This document shows, one piece after another, positions 34,268 through 44,016 of a DNA stretch of 64,000 nt. Both the position numbers and the translations under genes were made by a program. The stretch is from Bacillus sp. HMF5848 (GTDB lineage Bacteria > Bacillota > Bacilli > Bacillales > HMF5848): assembly GCF_003944835.1 (NCBI RefSeq), contig NZ_RWIV01000001.1:4143501-4207500 (forward strand). Reading direction: 5' to 3'. Under the pieces are notes generated by a model. It worked only from the letters and a program-made list of their open reading frames with translations, had not been told where the DNA came from and searched no databases. Every line of letters begins with the position of its first letter. Position 1 is the first letter of the stretch.

Positions 34268-36103
34268 TCACAGGCTGAAATTTGAGTATAAAAGACCTTG
34301 TAGTTCGCGAATTGACTTTAGGCTAAGAATTAACTCTTCTTTTTCCCGAGACGTCATATGTGTAAACATTAAAATGGATGATGACTGTTCCTGTCTTGTG
34401 TGCTGCTGCCACTTTCTCGTTACATAGACTGTCATCACTTCGTCAATAGCCGTCGTTATATCCTTAATAAAGTCGGCTTCTAGCACTCCTTTGTTAGCAA
34501 GCTGTTGAATTCGCTCTTGCGGTGTGCCAGAAATAATACGATGGACTAACGATAATATTTGTAGACTATGGTGGTACGGAAATAATATTTCTTTTTTCAT
34601 ATCAATCGATTTACGATCTAAGCGAAACAACGAGCGAATCGGTTGGTCAAGCGTCGGAACGGGATGCTCTTTTTCTAGCTGGGCAAGACGATATAAGAAG
34701 ATTTTTGAGCGGTCCAAAAGCTCGCGAATACCGTCCTCAAAGGTTTCGTGTACTTCTTCATCCCCGTATAGCTTTCGATAGGAAAAAAAGTTTTGCGCTA
34801 ATAGTAGATTTTCATTTGTTGATTGAATCGACCACTGACGCAAGCGATCTCGCCACTGCTGTATCGTGCCGCGCCACTGCGGATTACTCGCCATCATATC
34901 TCCTTTACAGCGCGCATAGCCTGCCCGCTCCATATTCTTCACTATTTTTTCACCAAGCTTTGAAAAATAAGGGTGATCTTGCTCGTACACGAGAAAGTGA
35001 TCTTGGTCTGTGAGTAGAAATTGCTCTCTACGACCACTCGAGCCCATTACGTAAAAGCTAAAGGCTGAAGGTGGTGAACCAAGTTCCTCCACAGCAAGCT
35101 GCACACAGCGCTTTACAAGACGATCATATAAATCTGTCATAATAGTAAGAACTTGTGCAACAGGCACTTTGTCATGCATTAAATTAGCTAACACATCGTA
35201 CATCGCTGATTTCATTCGTGGTAGGAGTTCGTGATTAGCATTGTCCACTTGCTGCAGGGTGCGAATCATATTTTCATTTTTTTTACGAAGCAAATCGGAC
35301 AGACTTACGATTCCAACTAGTCTATCGTTTTCAACAACGGGGAGATGCTTAATGTTATGCTGTAAAAAGGTTGAGAGCGCATCATAAAAGTAAGCGAAGC
35401 GCGAGATTGTGATAGGGTTTACAGTCATTATATGGACGGCAGGCTCGTCATATGAGTATCCCGCTGCCAATACGCGGTTTACAAGGTCCCGTTCGGTAAT
35501 AATGCCTTGTAGCTGTCCTTGCTGCGATATGAGAATTGAGCTCACTCGGTGCTTGGCCATCAGCGCTGCGATGCTGCGGATTGTTGTCGTAGCTTCGGCC
35601 TGGATTGTTGTATCGGTCATAATATCTTGCACACGCGTCACTATCGCCTTGCTTTCCCCATAGTGGCGCGCAAGCTTCACCTGCTCGGCCAGCGATGTGT
35701 AAATATCTCGCAGGCGCACAGAGATTTGCTGAAGCAAGTAATCATGAACGTTTGGATCATCCCAACGCTTCGTTAGCACATCAAATGGGATGAGAAGCGC
35801 ATCCACCTGCTCGATTGCTCGCACCTCTACCAGCTGCTCGGGCCCATCATATGGAGACGCGCCAAGAAAGCTGGCAAGACTAGAAAACCCAAAGAGTTCC
35901 CCGGGCTGTACGACCTCAAGCACCTCTTCGACGCGACGATCATCGCTGCTAATATACACTTCAGCAACTCCAGCGGTAATTAACATCAAACCGGGGCGTG
36001 CTTGGTTTTTTTGAAAAATAATATCGTGCTTGTTGTACGATTTTTTTTCGCACATGGACAGAAGCTCGGTGGCTCCGCTAAAAATCGGGTGGTCTTGTAG
36101 CAT
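34268..36103 (-). CDS. CNMP-binding / CBS / DUF294 putative nucleotidyltransferase
   Basis: A 611-residue cytoplasmic signalling protein. The order is a cyclic-nucleotide-binding domain (about 1-135; PGLMLITAGVAEVYI, PGELFGFSSL), two CBS domains (about 155-275; VQDIMTDTT, GIITERDLVNRVL, HLPVVENDRLVGIVSLSDLL), a DUF294 nucleotidyltransferase-like domain (GSSGRREQFLLTDQDHFLVYE, about 345-365) and a C-terminal helical DUF294 domain. The G-S-x(2)-R...D-x-D pattern is that of GlnD-like nucleotidyltransferases. It probably senses adenine nucleotides and regulates the neighbouring symporter, an inference from recurring gene neighbourhood. Confidence 0.92.
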   Translation of the reverse strand: MLQDHPIFSGATELLSMCEKKSYNKHDIIFQKNQARPGLMLITAGVAEVYISSDDRRVEEVLEVVQPGELFGFSSLASFLGASPYDGPEQLVEVRAIEQVDALLIPFDVLTKRWDDPNVHDYLLQQISVRLRDIYTSLAEQVKLARHYGESKAIVTRVQDIMTDTTIQAEATTTIRSIAALMAKHRVSSILISQQGQLQGIITERDLVNRVLAAGYSYDEPAVHIMTVNPITISRFAYFYDALSTFLQHNIKHLPVVENDRLVGIVSLSDLLRKKNENMIRTLQQVDNANHELLPRMKSAMYDVLANLMHDKVPVAQVLTIMTDLYDRLVKRCVQLAVEELGSPPSAFSFYVMGSSGRREQFLLTDQDHFLVYEQDHPYFSKLGEKIVKNMERAGYARCKGDMMASNPQWRGTIQQWRDRLRQWSIQSTNENLLLAQNFFSYRKLYGDEEVHETFEDGIRELLDRSKIFLYRLAQLEKEHPVPTLDQPIRSLFRLDRKSIDMKKEILFPYHHSLQILSLVHRIISGTPQERIQQLANKGVLEADFIKDITTAIDEVMTVYVTRKWQQHTRQEQSSSILMFTHMTSREKEELILSLKSIRELQGLLYSNFSL

Positions 36104-36137
36104 GTTTCATCATCCTTGTTATTTAATTTGAGTGCAT

Positions 36138-36192
36138 GGGGACGGTTCTCCCGCTTCCTTCGGTATTCGAAGGAAGCAGGAGAACCGTCCCC
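36138..36192. repeat. GGGGACGGTTCTC palindrome element
   Basis: GGGGACGGTTCTC (36138-36150) and its reverse complement GAGAACCGTCCCC (36180-36192) flank a second stem (GCTTCCTTCG / CGAAGGAAGC), making a 55-nt near-perfect hairpin between the symporter and DUF294 genes. It resembles REP-type mobile palindromes. Confidence 0.8.
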
Positions 36193-36247
36193 TAACTGCC
36201 AAAGGCCTGCAGCCACAGAGGCTACAGGCATGGTGCCACTAGTATTG

Positions 36248-37897
36248 TTAATCCATCCACACTTCGCCATCTTTGTATGACATTTGTTCTGGGTAACGAA
36301 GGTCCATAACCTCTTCTTGTATTTTTTGTGATGGAGCCTTTGTCATCAATGAAACTACTATATTTGCAATGAAGCCCGCTGCTGCTCCGAATACACCGGC
36401 ACCTGTATCAATGATGCCTGCGATTGTGAAGCCGCCCCACTTCGCTGCGTAAATGTACGCTAGCGTGACAAGTAGACCTACTACTAATCCAGCAATAACC
36501 CCTTTGGAGTTAGCGCGTTTCCACCATACACCAAGTACGAGGGCTGGGAAGAACGTTCCGGATGCAAGAGCAAACGCCCAGGCTACAATTTGCGTAATTG
36601 CTCCCGGTGGGTTTAATGCTGTTACACCGGCAAGCACTGTTGCAAGCACGATTGTAAGACGTGCCACGTTTAAACGATTTTGTTCCGTGGCATTTGGTTT
36701 TAATACACGATAGTAAATATCATGTGCAAATGAAGATGAGATGGCGATCATTAATCCACCAGCTGTTGATAAGGCGGCGGCCATCGCACCGGCTGCAACT
36801 AAACCGATAACAAACATACCAAGATTCGCAATTTCCGGTGTTGCCATAACGACGATATCTCTGTTAATAACGAGCTCACTCCACTGAAGAATACCATCGC
36901 CATTGCCATCAGCAATTGATAGTTTCCCAGTTTGAATCCATGACGTGGTCCAAGCTGGCAATTCACTAATCTTTTGGCCCACCACATTTTTCATGATGAT
37001 GTAACGTGAAAATGCAGCATACGCCGGAGCTGATAAGTATAATAGCCCGATGAATAATAACGCCCACGCACCAGACCAGCGGGCAGCCTTCATCGTTGAT
37101 ACTGTATAAAAGCGCACGATAACGTGTGGCAAACCTGCTGTACCAGCCATTAACGTAAACATTAGCGCTAAAAATTGCCACTTCGTACCGTTTGTGAACG
37201 GTGCAAAGTATTCAGAGATACCTAGTTCACGGTCTATCTCACCAAGCTTTTCTACAATTCCCCCGTAAGATACCCATGGTACAGGGTTCCCTGTAATTTG
37301 CATCGACATGAAAATAACGGGTATTAAGTAAGCAATAATGAGAATGATATATTGGGCAACCTGTGTCCACGTGATTCCCTTCATTCCACCGAAACCAGCG
37401 TAGAAGGCAATAAGCACTACCCCAATCATTGTACCGATCGCTGCATCGACCTCAAATAAGCGCCCGATAACAACCCCTGAACCTGATAATTGACCGATTG
37501 AATATGTGAAACTGATAATAATCGTACAAACGGCCGCAATTACGCGTGCAGTATGACTTTCAAAACGGTCCCCGATAAATTCAGGAACTGTATAACGACC
37601 GTATTTCCGTAGCTGTGGTGCAAGTAAGAACGTTAAGAGTAGGTAACCTCCCGTCCAACCCATTATGTACCCGAGGCCGTCGTAGCCGAGAAGCATAACA
37701 GTACCGGCTAAACCGATAAACGATGCAGCACTCATCCAGTCTGCACCAATTGCCATCCCATTCCATACAGGTGGTACCCCACGAGATGCAACGTAGAAAT
37801 CCGATGTTGCTTTTGCTTTGTTATAAATTGCAATACCGATATAAAGTGCAAACGTTAATAAAATAATGGATAATGAGACCAAAAATTGTCCGTCCAT
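36248..37897 (-). CDS. Sodium:solute symporter (acetate/ActP-like, VC_2705 subfamily)
   Basis: A membrane transporter of about 549 residues with the 13-TM SSS fold, probably carrying acetate or another monocarboxylate with Na+. Recognisable parts are YNKAKATSDFYVASRGVPP, WMSAASFIGLAG and the core GFGGMKGITWTQVAQYIIL. An extra soluble segment lies between TM helices (WIQTGKLSIADGNGDGILQW, with a DGNGDG loop able to bind calcium). The ATG at 37897 is preferred because AAAGGGGG then lies 6 nt upstream. The DUF4212 subunit gene precedes it by about 50 bp. Confidence 0.92.
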   Translation of the reverse strand: MDGQFLVSLSIILLTFALYIGIAIYNKAKATSDFYVASRGVPPVWNGMAIGADWMSAASFIGLAGTVMLLGYDGLGYIMGWTGGYLLLTFLLAPQLRKYGRYTVPEFIGDRFESHTARVIAAVCTIIISFTYSIGQLSGSGVVIGRLFEVDAAIGTMIGVVLIAFYAGFGGMKGITWTQVAQYIILIIAYLIPVIFMSMQITGNPVPWVSYGGIVEKLGEIDRELGISEYFAPFTNGTKWQFLALMFTLMAGTAGLPHVIVRFYTVSTMKAARWSGAWALLFIGLLYLSAPAYAAFSRYIIMKNVVGQKISELPAWTTSWIQTGKLSIADGNGDGILQWSELVINRDIVVMATPEIANLGMFVIGLVAAGAMAAALSTAGGLMIAISSSFAHDIYYRVLKPNATEQNRLNVARLTIVLATVLAGVTALNPPGAITQIVAWAFALASGTFFPALVLGVWWKRANSKGVIAGLVVGLLVTLAYIYAAKWGGFTIAGIIDTGAGVFGAAAGFIANIVVSLMTKAPSQKIQEEVMDLRYPEQMSYKDGEVWMD

Positions 37898-37947
37898 TTC
37901 CATCCCCCTTTATGTTAGGATTTCCCCCAATTTTCTTATCTAGTATT

Positions 37948-38250
37948 TTAATGATCTAGTACTTTCCCCTGGCTAACCTGCTCATTTCTAGCTTCATCTA
38001 TGCCGTACTTTTTATCAATTTGATCTGACAGAATAGCGTTTACAAATAATAAAATAATGAAGGTTACGATAGAGCCAAAAGCCCCCATAAAGTAATGAAA
38101 CGGAAATCCCCCTAAAATAGAAAATTGTAATGATTCCGCAAACATAGCTACACCGAACGACACAATAAACCAAATAATTAAATAGATGACAGTATTCCGT
38201 GTTCGTTCTCTAAAATAGCTGTCTGCCACACTTTTTTCGATTTTTTTCAA
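37948..38250 (-). CDS. DUF4212 small subunit of the sodium:solute symporter
   Basis: A 100-residue membrane protein with two helices (YLIIWFIVSFGVAMFAESL and the FHYFMGAFGSIVTFIILLFVNA region joined by LGGFPF) and a charged tail, the DUF4212 / symporter-small-subunit pattern. A TTG at 38250 behind GGGGGTG fits better than the frame's first codon at 38259. It is translated just ahead of the symporter. Confidence 0.85.
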   Translation of the reverse strand: MKKIEKSVADSYFRERTRNTVIYLIIWFIVSFGVAMFAESLQFSILGGFPFHYFMGAFGSIVTFIILLFVNAILSDQIDKKYGIDEARNEQVSQGKVLDH

Positions 38251-38439
38251 GCAGCTCACCCCCGTGATTTTTTCAATAAGACCGTGAAAACACCACTACA
38301 CACAGCAGGTTCGTTTTAATACATAGATCACCCCCTTAAAATTACTAGCTTTCGTTCAAGCTGGATAAACATTTAAGAGTCTCGCAATCAGTGCGAGCTA
38401 ATAGATAGTTCGGCAGTCATTTAACTTAAGTGTTTTGAG

Positions 38440-38622
38440 TTAGTTCAAGCTGAATACAAATTTGAGAGTTTCGAAAAACGGTGCTGGAAACATAGCGACA
38501 TCGATGAGGAAGTAGATAGTTAGTGCGGCGAATGGCATGATTAAGAAAAGCGAGTTCTTCTTTTTTATAAAAAGATAGATTGCAACGATAGTAACGAGGA
38601 TATTAAAATAAAAAAATATCAA
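38440..38622 (-). CDS. Small two-helix membrane protein, unidentified
   Basis: A 60-residue very hydrophobic protein with two predicted helices (FFYFNILVTIVAIYLFI and FLIMPFAALTIYFLIDV) separated by KKKNS. The start is TTG, with AAAGGGGGG 7 nt upstream, and a cre site lies immediately further upstream. The spacing suggests it is the first gene of the symporter transcript. Family not recognised. Confidence 0.6.
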   Translation of the reverse strand: MIFFYFNILVTIVAIYLFIKKKNSLFLIMPFAALTIYFLIDVAMFPAPFFETLKFVFSLN

Positions 38623-38642
38623 TTTATGCCCCCCTTTATTAT

Positions 38643-38656
38643 TGTAAGCGTTATCA
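38643..38656 (-). promoter_or_regulatory. cre (CcpA) site upstream of the symporter cluster
   Basis: TGTAAGCGTTATCA fits the CcpA consensus TGWAANCGNTNWCA at every position. It lies about 20 bp before the start of the small membrane protein gene, so glucose control of the symporter cluster is likely. Confidence 0.6.
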
Positions 38657-38911
38657 AATTATGTTGATTTTAATTGAGAATCATTGTTACTGAAAGGTTT
38701 TAATATTTTTAGAAAATTCTCAAAGTTATCTTACCCTTATGTTCACATAACTGTCAATATTTTCTTTACGATAATTTTCGCGCTTTTACTAGAATTGCTA
38801 GAAACACTGAAACCACAATTCAAACCTAATCGTTTTAAAGAGCTCAATCATCAGTACTCACTACACTTCACAAGATGTGGTGAATGTTGTAAAAAATTGG
38901 AACACAAATAG

Positions 38912-38935
38912 CTGTCGAGGGAGGTCCCGACAGCC
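38912..38935. terminator. Possible terminator of the MCP gene
   Basis: GCTGTCG and CGACAGC form a 7-bp stem with a GC-rich loop about 30 bp past the MCP stop. T-runs are weak on both sides. Confidence 0.5.
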
Positions 38936-38965
38936 TGATTGTTTTACTTTAGAAGACTTTTCCAA

Positions 38966-40696
38966 TTAATCATTTGATAGTTTAAATTTTGCAAATGAAT
39001 GTTTTAATCTATCTGCCATTTGAGACAGCTCATTTGATGATGCTGATAACTCTTGAATGGTCGCATTCTGCTCTTCAGTTGTCGCTGCTACTTGCTCTAA
39101 ATTACTTGCTGATATAACGGAAACCTCGTTAATTTCATGAGCTGACTGCAGCATAATTGCCATTTTGCCATTCGTATTTGTTACTGCTTCAGTAACTAAA
39201 GTATTAGAGTCTTTAACTTGTTGAATTGAAGAAGCGATTTGATCAAAGATTACCCCAACTTCATTTACAAGTGCAGAACCTTCTTTTACTGCTTCTGTAT
39301 TTTCATTCATCACATCAACAGCTTCTTCAGTTTCTTTATATGTCAAACGTAATATGTCAGCAATTTTACCTGCTGCTTGCGCTGTTTGCTCGGCTAATTT
39401 ACGAACTTCGCTAGCCACAACTCCAAAACCTTTACCGTTTTCTCCAGCTCTTGCTGCTTCAATAGCGGCATTTAGCGCAAGTAAATTTGTTTGTTCTGAA
39501 ATATCCGTAATTAATGTAACGATTTGTCGAATCTCTTTAGACTGTCCATTTAATGTTTGAATCGCTTTACTTAATTTTACACCCATTTGGTTAATAGTTT
39601 GCATTTGTTTAACAACATCACGAACATGTGATGTCCCCTCCGAAACAAGGAATGTTGAGGATTCAGTTAATTCATTAGCATCTTGAATCCGATCCGTGAC
39701 AACTTGAATTTCTCTCGATATATCTTCGACTGCTTCGTTTGTTGTTTCAGAAAGAAGTTTTTGTTTATCTGCACTTGTCGCTACATACATTATAGACTCT
39801 GTAATCTCAATGTTAGTCTGCGATGTTACTTCCGCATTTTCGCTCAGTGTTCGTGACATTTGATTTACATCGTTTGATAAATTCATAATCTCACGAATCG
39901 ATGCATCAAGCTCTTTTTGCAGTTGGTTCATAGCAGTGGCGATTTGCCCCACTTCATCTTTTGATTTGGTATTTATGTTCGTTGCTGCAAGGTTTCCGTT
40001 TGCTAATTCATCACAGAGTGTAACCGTCTGTTTCAAACGTTTGCTTACTTGTCTACTTACTACAATTTGTAAAATAAATGAAACAATAAATGCTGCTGCA
40101 ATTACAATAAATGCAGTCTCAAGCATACTTCTTATTTTTTCTTGCATGTTTTTTGTAATAACTTTACGTTCTTCAAGTACAATATTCTTCAGCTCATTTA
40201 GGAGAATAACGTTTACATCACGTACTTCATTTATTTTGTTCTGTAGGTAAATGAGATCAGATACACTGATTAAGTTACCTTTAGACCGTGTATCATCAAT
40301 AGTTGGTTGAATCGTATGTATAAATGTATTATTTAATTCATCGTTTACACTTATGATTGATGTATGTAATTTTTTTGCACGCTCCTGCGTTAAAACAGGC
40401 TTGAGTGCATCTGCTTTTTCAACAAATAACGTATCCAACTCTTCGTAAGATTCCAAAGTATCTTCTTTTATGTTGGTCATATAGTCATTTGTAAGAATGA
40501 ATTTTTGTCTGAAAATTGACCCTATCTCAGTAATAGTAACTGCAGCATCACTTTTGGCTTCCACTTCTTCAAATTCATCCATTAAGTCTAAGATAGTATA
40601 GCTTATAAAAGCAAATACACCTAAAAACACACACATCATAATAGAAAACAAGACACCATATTTACGTCCAATCGTGGTGACCCTGAATACGTTCAT
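38966..40696 (-). CDS. Methyl-accepting chemotaxis protein
   Basis: A 576-residue membrane chemoreceptor. TM1 is near residues 12-35, a four-helix-bundle type sensor region follows (about 36-185), then TM2 (about 190-212), HAMP ([12 protein letters not shown]...) and the cytoplasmic signalling domain with the MCP hairpin [21 protein letters not shown] and [16 protein letters not shown]. The frame extends to 40786, but AAGGAGTG just before the ATG at 40696 fixes the start. Ligand unknown. It is a single-gene unit. Confidence 0.93.
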   Translation of the reverse strand: MNVFRVTTIGRKYGVLFSIMMCVFLGVFAFISYTILDLMDEFEEVEAKSDAAVTITEIGSIFRQKFILTNDYMTNIKEDTLESYEELDTLFVEKADALKPVLTQERAKKLHTSIISVNDELNNTFIHTIQPTIDDTRSKGNLISVSDLIYLQNKINEVRDVNVILLNELKNIVLEERKVITKNMQEKIRSMLETAFIVIAAAFIVSFILQIVVSRQVSKRLKQTVTLCDELANGNLAATNINTKSKDEVGQIATAMNQLQKELDASIREIMNLSNDVNQMSRTLSENAEVTSQTNIEITESIMYVATSADKQKLLSETTNEAVEDISREIQVVTDRIQDANELTESSTFLVSEGTSHVRDVVKQMQTINQMGVKLSKAIQTLNGQSKEIRQIVTLITDISEQTNLLALNAAIEAARAGENGKGFGVVASEVRKLAEQTAQAAGKIADILRLTYKETEEAVDVMNENTEAVKEGSALVNEVGVIFDQIASSIQQVKDSNTLVTEAVTNTNGKMAIMLQSAHEINEVSVISASNLEQVAATTEEQNATIQELSASSNELSQMADRLKHSFAKFKLSND

Positions 40697-41213
40697 GTTT
40701 TTCTTCACTCCTTGAAAGGGAAAGAATGCAAAAATATGCATCTTTTTCGCTGTATCTAATTTTTTGACATATATCATGCTCAACATAAAACTAATAGCGT
40801 AGTAATTGTTTCATAATTGTTGGTGAATAATATCTAGTTGCGAACTCATGAATTAATAATTCATATATTTATATAATAAGATTGCTGGGTTAGAAAATAA
40901 CTCTGCTTAAGAGACCATTCTATAACTATTAATTTAGGATTATTTGTTGGTTGTATCACAGAAAATTGCTAGAGTCTCATTAGACTTTTCATTTTTCCTT
41001 CTATCAAAACGCTAGGTTCATTCTATAAACAAGCAGCTAATGTAATGTTGAGAAACATAAAAGTTTTTTGTCTAACTAAGTAGTGTTTTGACAAATAAAA
41101 GTATGTTTTGTATCTCTATGAATTAAAGGTCATCAGGGGAGTATTTCGACTTTCTCTGGTTACACCTTTATCATGGTTACTTTTCAATAAGTAGACCTCC
41201 TCATATAAGAAGG
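40697..41213. other. AT-rich gap
   Basis: About 520 bp between the MCP gene and a small hypothetical gene. No gene was found. GACCTyCT-type inverted arms at about 41187-41209 may end the small gene upstream of them. Confidence 0.3.
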
Positions 41214-41534
41214 TCATCTTGTATTTAAAATTAGGAGTCCAATTTGGTCGGTAAAATTCCAGACTAAATTAGCAGGTGTCCCTCCCGACTTAATCAAAAC
41301 CAAATCGTTGGTCGTTACATTTAAAGATGTTAGTAATTCTGTATTATTTACGATGGATTGATATAAAATGTCGTTTGCTATTACAATTTGTTCAGTAAAA
41401 GTCATAGAGAATGCCTCTTCATGAAGTTGTACATAAAATTGGCCGTCTTTAAACATTCCGATTGCGAAAAAGTTAGATTCAGTGACATTTGTTAATGTAT
41501 GAAAATCAGTATTCGTATTTGAAGAGATGCTCAT
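41214..41534 (-). CDS. Hypothetical protein, 106 aa
   Basis: The long frame starts at 41783, but the only good ribosome-binding site (AAAGGGAG) precedes the ATG at 41534, giving a soluble 106-residue protein with many Thr/Asn and an alternating hydrophobic pattern typical of beta structure (FFAIGMFKDGQFYVQLHEEAFSM). I do not recognise the family. Confidence 0.5.
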   Translation of the reverse strand: MSISSNTNTDFHTLTNVTESNFFAIGMFKDGQFYVQLHEEAFSMTFTEQIVIANDILYQSIVNNTELLTSLNVTTNDLVLIKSGGTPANLVWNFTDQIGLLILNTR

Positions 41535-42417
41535 TGTGTTCTCCCTTTCTTTCGACAACATACTACTTGTATTACCAAATATTACTATAAGCATACTCAA
41601 CACTAACACACTATTGAGGTGAAATATACAACTAATCGCTTTTAGTGACCATGAACATATCTTACAACTTATAGTAATCCTCACAGTACAGAGTATTATA
41701 TTCAAAAGGGAAGGTATTTGACAATATGCTACAATTGTTACCTTACGTTCAGGTATTGTAGTTTTTTGATTTGGTGCACCCAATCAGTTATTGTTTTTTC
41801 ACCTTTCTATTATGTGGTATTTCTAGGTGTAATGTAATCGCTTCCATTACGGTGATGGTGTCTTTTATTATTGTTTTACAGGATGGGGGGGTTAGACAAG
41901 ACACACTTTTTGGTGTTTTATTTTTCCAGAGTAATATTTTCCAGTAATATATTTCACCTATACTGTACGTGTCATATAACTAGGAGACTTCAATATTGAA
42001 GTTATATATAAAAGTAAGTTTGCTAGTTCCCTACTGAAGAAAGGGCATCATTCAGCGCTGCGTCCTCGAAGAGTATGTCAAAAGATAATCACTTTCTTTA
42101 TATAATGCTTGGATTGTCTCATCTTTAATCTTTTTGGTGTTTTTCCTTTTTCTTAATCTTCTACAATTCTTTTAAAATTATCTCAGTGCGAAATTGTTCA
42201 TTCTTTCTTACTTATCGAACAATCTCATAATTAAACTGTTACAAATGCTTCTTTCAGCTTTAGCTAAAGTTTCGCAGCTCATAATGAGCCCTTACTTCTT
42301 CAACCCTACATTAACTTCAATAAATTTTTTGAATATAAAAAGTTCCCCCTATGGAAAAGCAGATTTTCACTTCTAATCTGTTTCCCATAAGAGGAACTTA
42401 ATCTTGTGACTTACAGT
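41535..42417. other. Non-coding gap with cre-like site, palindrome and long imperfect hairpin
   Basis: About 880 bp with no supported gene. TGTAATCGCTTCCA at 41833-41846 fits the CcpA consensus, and the following bases (GGTGATGGTGTCTTTTATT) resemble those beside the glucan-operon cre site at 22381. A 16-bp perfect palindrome ACTTCAATATTGAAGT lies at 41987-42002. A long imperfect hairpin with arms of about 25 nt spans about 42340-42400, just past the DUF1028 stop. Confidence 0.45.
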
Positions 42418-43260
42418 CTATTTATTTTTTTGTGTTTTCATATATTCAAGCACATCACGGTCGATTTTCCCTAGTTCTTGCTCACGTTCTTCGAAATTCT
42501 CCGTATGAATGTAGGCGGTCAGGGCTTTGTGTAGGTCACTATCATTCTTTAAGTATCCGAGGCGCTTGAGATGACTTTGCACTTCACGTTCTACTTCACC
42601 TTCGATAGATACTACATTTTCAGGAGAACTCGTGCGTTCGAAATATAAGCGGTGCAGTCGATACAATCTCGTTAGTTCCTCAATAGGGCTCGCGTGGTCC
42701 TCTACACGAAGGTCAATGAATCTATCGTTGTAGCCACCATAGCCGCCACCTTCTTTCACAACAAGCAACGCAGCAGATTGCATGCCACGACTATCGCCAC
42801 CAGCGGATTGTCCCGCTGCTAGTGCTTCAAGCAATCTCTCCGCTAACGTCCCTGTTGATGCAGTGAACGTTTGTGCCATTGCTTGCACTGTTTCTTCACT
42901 TACTAAAATATTGCCTTGCGCTGCGAAGTTTTCTCCCGCTATGCCGCCGGCCCAATCGTAGCATTCCTTGCCTGTAAACGTTGCGGAGCGACCTGTTGCA
43001 TCTACAAGTCCAACTTGTCGCATTTCACGATCGTTATCATCACTTGTTAACAGCATGATTGCTTCTTCTGCTGACTTGCCGGCTGCCATTAACTCAAGGC
43101 CTTTTGGGCCATATGCTGTATTGGCATAGGATTGAGTAGCAACAGCTCCTACACCCGCTTTAGCCCACGGTACAACAGCACCCACGCCTAAAAATTTAGA
43201 CTGTACCGCAATGCCTAATTCTTTTGTTTCCGGATCAAAACCAACGATAGAATATGTCAT
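42418..43260 (-). CDS. DUF1028 protein (Ntn-hydrolase-like)
   Basis: A 280-residue protein. DUF1028 features are TYSIVGFDPETKELGIAVQSKFLGVGAVVPWAKAGVGAVATQSYAN, QGNILV and SAGGDSRGMQSAALLV, then FIDLRVEDHASPIEEL. The family has a proteasome-like Ntn-hydrolase fold; its reaction is not established. The ATG has AGGAGG upstream. A gamma-glutamyltransferase, another Ntn-hydrolase, lies 2.7 kb upstream in the same direction. Confidence 0.9.
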   Translation of the reverse strand: MTYSIVGFDPETKELGIAVQSKFLGVGAVVPWAKAGVGAVATQSYANTAYGPKGLELMAAGKSAEEAIMLLTSDDNDREMRQVGLVDATGRSATFTGKECYDWAGGIAGENFAAQGNILVSEETVQAMAQTFTASTGTLAERLLEALAAGQSAGGDSRGMQSAALLVVKEGGGYGGYNDRFIDLRVEDHASPIEELTRLYRLHRLYFERTSSPENVVSIEGEVEREVQSHLKRLGYLKNDSDLHKALTAYIHTENFEEREQELGKIDRDVLEYMKTQKNK

Positions 43261-43329
43261 AGCGTTTTCCTCCTATTTGTATACATTCAATAGATTGGTA
43301 TGGACTACTTCTCTTTTTTCTCTGTCTGA

Positions 43330-43945
43330 GGGCAAATATCCGCCGGTGAGTGTCGATTATCCGCCGTTGCTTGTCGAATATCCGCCGTTGGAGGCGGAGT
43401 ACCTCGCCTGGATCTGGTTTTCCGCCGTGGGGTGTCGTTTTTCCGCCGTCGGGTGTCGATTTTCCGCCGTCGGGTGTCGATTTTCCGCTGTGACTTGTCG
43501 TTTATCCGCCGTTGGGGGTGGAGTACCTCGCCTGGATCTGGTTATCCGCCGTTGCTTGTCGATTATCCGCCGTGACTTGTCGTTTATCCGCCGTTGGAGG
43601 CGGAGTACCCGGCCTGGATCTGGTTTTCCGCCGTTGCTTGTCGATTATCCGCCGTGACTTGTCGTTTATCCGCCGTTGGAGGCGGAGTACCCGGCCTGGA
43701 TCTGGTTTTCCGCCGTGGGGTGTCGTTTTTCCGCCGTCGGGTGTCGATTTTCCGCCGTCGGGTGTCGATTTTCCGCTGTGACTTGTCGTTTATCCGCCGT
43801 TGGGGGTGGAGTACCTCGCCTGGATCTGGTTATCCGCCGTTGCTTGTCGTTTATCCGCCGTTGGAGGCGGAGTACCGGGCCTGGATCTGGTTTTCCGCCT
43901 TTGGAGGCGGAGTACCTCGCCTGGATCTGATTTTCCGCCGTGAGT
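43330..43945 (+). repeat. 21-bp repeat array, fourth locus (variant)
   Basis: About twenty 21-bp TTATCCGCC/TTTTCCGCC units, interrupted by several copies of a different segment (GGAGGCGGAGTACCTCGCCTGG). There is no 22-bp TTATCTACC half and no tail. A block of about 165 bp (from 43393) recurs 288 bp later (from about 43681) almost unchanged. It fills the gap between the GNAT stop and the DUF1028 start. Confidence 0.9.
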
Positions 43946-44016
43946 AGCCAGAACTTCCTCTGTGCGTTTAGCGCGAGTTCACGCAAGTCAAGGGTTCTTA
44001 CGAAAGATCAGAATTC

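Noticed and set aside
43211-43986. ORFs across the fourth array
   Set aside because: Periodic translations of the array on both strands.
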